Shown here: positions 6,021 through 6,671 of the stretch, piece after piece
How the letters are laid out: the number at the start of each line of letters is the position of its first letter
Numbering within the stretch: the stretch's first letter is position 1
Assembly: GCA_910586975.1 (NCBI GenBank)
Contig: CAJUKX010000050.1
Coordinates: 1-6,671 of the forward strand
Direction: 5' to 3'
Source of the DNA: an uncultured Muribaculaceae bacterium
GTDB lineage: Bacteria > Bacteroidota > Bacteroidia > Bacteroidales > Muribaculaceae
Length of the DNA stretch: 6,671 nucleotides
Notes under the pieces: model-generated
What the model saw: the letters and a program-made list of their open reading frames with translations, nothing else
The model's database searches: none
Told to the model about the DNA's origin: nothing
Made by a program: the position numbers and the translations under genes

Positions 6021-6152
6021 AAAATTTTTAATGGCTCTTTTTAAGAAGTTCGATGCAGATGCGTTAAAAAGCTCAACGTGTACTGTTAAGCTGTGTCAAA
6101 ATTCAATAATAGCTTGGAATTTTGCAACTTTTTACTCCCGCAAACGTATTAT
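6021..6152. other. AT-rich intergenic spacer, no feature recognised
   Basis: This stretch lies between the thiamine promoter and the tiny minus-strand ORF. I see no convincing gene, hairpin or Bacteroidetes-type promoter in it. A 66-codon plus-strand frame crossing it (5983-6183) starts inside the operon promoter region and looks like chance. Confidence 0.5.
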
Positions 6153-6212
6153 TCATACAACAAGCAACCAAGCAACAGCATAAAGAAGTACAATTTGAAT
6201 TAGTTTTTTCAT
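6153..6212 (-). CDS. Tiny hydrophobic ORF (19 aa), possible leader peptide or membrane microprotein
   Basis: ATG 6212 to TGA 6153 encodes MKKLIQIVLLYAVAWLLVV: two lysines followed by an almost wholly apolar stretch, enough to span or insert into a membrane. It follows a hairpin (6243-6264) and the leader motif AATCTAATCCTATG, which includes its own start codon. A nearly identical motif occurs divergently at 6369-6388. The lysine start and hydrophobic body are not typical of random AT-rich sequence, but at this length chance cannot be excluded. I see no strong minus-strand promoter in front of it. The nearest downstream gene in the same direction is the thiamine operon, which has its own promoter, so a control role there is doubtful. 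I do not recognise a named family. Confidence 0.35.
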   Translation of the reverse strand: MKKLIQIVLLYAVAWLLVV

Positions 6213-6223
6213 AGGATTAGATT
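6203..6223 (-). repeat. Leader motif copy 1 (AATCTAATCCTATG then A-run)
   Basis: This 21-bp stretch, containing the tiny ORF start codon, matches the divergent 6369-6388 copy at all but about two positions. Both copies follow a hairpin and a GTAAA...ACCTT-like spacer. It may be a conserved 5'-UTR element. Confidence 0.5.
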
Positions 6224-6242
6224 TTTAAGGTTTTTACGGACT

Positions 6243-6275
6243 GAGGCAATCGTGAGACTGCCTCTTTCTTTTTGT
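6243..6275. terminator. Hairpin with T-run on the plus side; leader hairpin on the minus side
   Basis: GAGGCAATC/GACTGCCTC (6243-6264) forms a 9-bp stem with one A-C mismatch and a GTGA loop. On the plus strand it is followed by TTTCTTTTTG, the form of an intrinsic terminator. On the minus strand the same hairpin precedes the leader motif and the 19-codon ORF, so it may instead be a 5'-UTR hairpin. Confidence 0.5.
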
Positions 6276-6304
6276 TTACATCCCCGAAAAAAGTCGTAAA
6301 TTTG
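6271..6304 (+). promoter_or_regulatory. Possible Bacteroidetes promoter upstream of the plus-strand leader
   Basis: TTTG (6271-6274) and TAAATTTG (6297-6304) match the two consensus boxes. The spacing is 22 nt, slightly longer than the usual 19-21. Transcription would start near 6311, just before the hairpin at 6323-6350. Confidence 0.45.
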
Positions 6305-6322
6305 CAGGATTATATAAAACGA

Positions 6323-6350
6323 AAAAGCCGGGTTTCACAACTCGACTTTT
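6323..6350. terminator. Hairpin, possible terminator or leader stem
   Basis: AAAAGCCGGGTT (6323-6334) pairs with AACTCGACTTTT (6339-6350) around a 4-nt loop, with one mismatch and one wobble in either orientation. Read leftward, it is followed by a further T-rich run and could end transcripts arriving from the right. Read rightward, it lies at the 5' end of the predicted leader RNA. Confidence 0.45.
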
Positions 6351-6368
6351 CCTGTAAACCTTTATCTT

Positions 6369-6388
6369 AATCTAATACTATAAAAAAC
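6369..6388 (+). repeat. Leader motif copy 2 (AATCTAATACTAT then A-run)
   Basis: This is the plus-strand counterpart of the 6203-6223 motif, pointing the opposite way. Where copy 1 has the ATG start codon, this copy has ATA. The nearest ATG is 11 nt further on, at 6393. Confidence 0.5.
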
Positions 6389-6392
6389 ACAC

Positions 6393-6446
6393 ATGCAAAT
6401 TTACTACCATTTGAGAGTAATTGCAAGTGTTTTTGTTCCATTTTAA
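6393..6446 (+). CDS. Tiny ORF (17 aa) following the plus-strand leader
   Basis: ATG 6393 to TAA 6446 encodes MQIYYHLRVIASVFVPF, an aromatic- and valine-rich peptide with one arginine. It sits downstream of a candidate promoter, a hairpin and leader motif copy 2, mirroring the arrangement of the 19-codon ORF on the other strand. No function is recognised. It is short enough to be chance, and the claim rests on the shared architecture rather than on the peptide itself. Confidence 0.3.
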   Translation: MQIYYHLRVIASVFVPF

Positions 6447-6671
6447 ATTTTGTTAAGTAAAAATTTAGCTAATCCTCAGCCTTTTTACACTTTTTAACAA
6501 TCAGCTTAAAACGCTGACTACTAAGCAGTTGATTCGTGTTAGAATTTTTATATTTTTGCTTTACAAATGCTATTATTAACGCTTATAAACATGATAATAT
6601 CTATAATTCAGACTATTTTAACAGCAAATTCCAATACAAAATGCCAAATTTATGTTTTATTCTCATAATGG
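6447..6671. other. AT-rich intergenic region at the right edge
   Basis: No ordinary gene is visible. It holds an AT-only inverted repeat, TAAATTTT/AAAATTTA (6444-6451 and 6460-6467), a weak TCAGC/GCTGA hairpin (6501-6517), and a good rightward promoter (6528-6558). A 33-codon hydrophobic frame (6567-6668) follows that promoter and may just be 5'-UTR. Confidence 0.5.
6528..6558 (+). promoter_or_regulatory. Rightward Bacteroidetes-type promoter
   Basis: GTTG (6528-6531), a 19-nt spacer and TATTTTTG (6551-6558) fit the -33/-7 consensus, with one mismatch in the upstream box. It would drive transcription out of the right edge of the window, starting near 6563. Confidence 0.55.

Noticed and set aside
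5983..6183. 66-codon plus-strand frame upstream of the operon
   Set aside because: It begins inside the thiamine promoter region, overlaps the -7 and -33 boxes, and its lysine- and asparagine-rich translation reflects AT content.
1..6671. CRISPR array, tRNA or rRNA genes
   Set aside because: I saw no regularly spaced direct repeats, no cloverleaf with CCA-type end, and no rRNA-like sequence on either strand.

Overview
The window is almost entirely one thiamine (vitamin B1) biosynthesis operon read on the minus strand, with its regulatory region and an AT-rich intergenic stretch at the right. It looks like an anaerobic member of the Bacteroidales. The operon promoter has the Bacteroidetes form (TTTG, 19 nt, TAnnTTTG), genes use oxygen-sensitive radical-SAM ThiH rather than ThiO, and tandem ThiE/TenI-type proteins are present. 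Family-level placement (perhaps Muribaculaceae or Bacteroides-like) is inference.

Layout from the operon's 5' end (right to left): promoter (5990-6020), TPP riboswitch (5912-5986), thiS (sulfur carrier), a TenI/ThiE-like protein, thiE (thiamine-phosphate synthase), thiG (thiazole synthase), thiH (tyrosine lyase), a 207-bp fold-back repeat, thiF (ThiS adenylyltransferase), a class I SAM methyltransferase of unknown substrate, tenA and thiD. Genes are spaced -32 to +13 nt apart, apart from the repeat, and several overlap as ATGA or GTGGCTGA. ThiS, ThiF, ThiG and ThiH make the thiazole moiety; the TenI-like protein may tautomerise it; ThiE couples it to the pyrimidine. TenA and ThiD would salvage and phosphorylate the pyrimidine. 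thiC, which makes the pyrimidine de novo, is not in the window.

The operon's 3' end appears to be decaying. tenA has an in-frame TAG at codon 60, although everything downstream remains in frame and keeps the active-site residues. thiD runs normally for about 110 residues and then breaks off into unrelated AT-rich sequence just after its conserved LDP motif. The thiazole half is intact and the pyrimidine half, as assembled here, is broken.

The second unusual item is a MITE-like fold-back element between thiH and thiF, with perfect 20-bp terminal inverted repeats. It supplies the last ten codons of thiH and ends 3 nt before the thiF start. The third is the right-hand intergenic region (about 6150-6450), which holds two divergent leader-like modules, each a hairpin followed by a shared AATCTAATnCTAT motif and a tiny ORF of 17-19 codons. 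A further promoter (6528-6558) points rightward out of the window.
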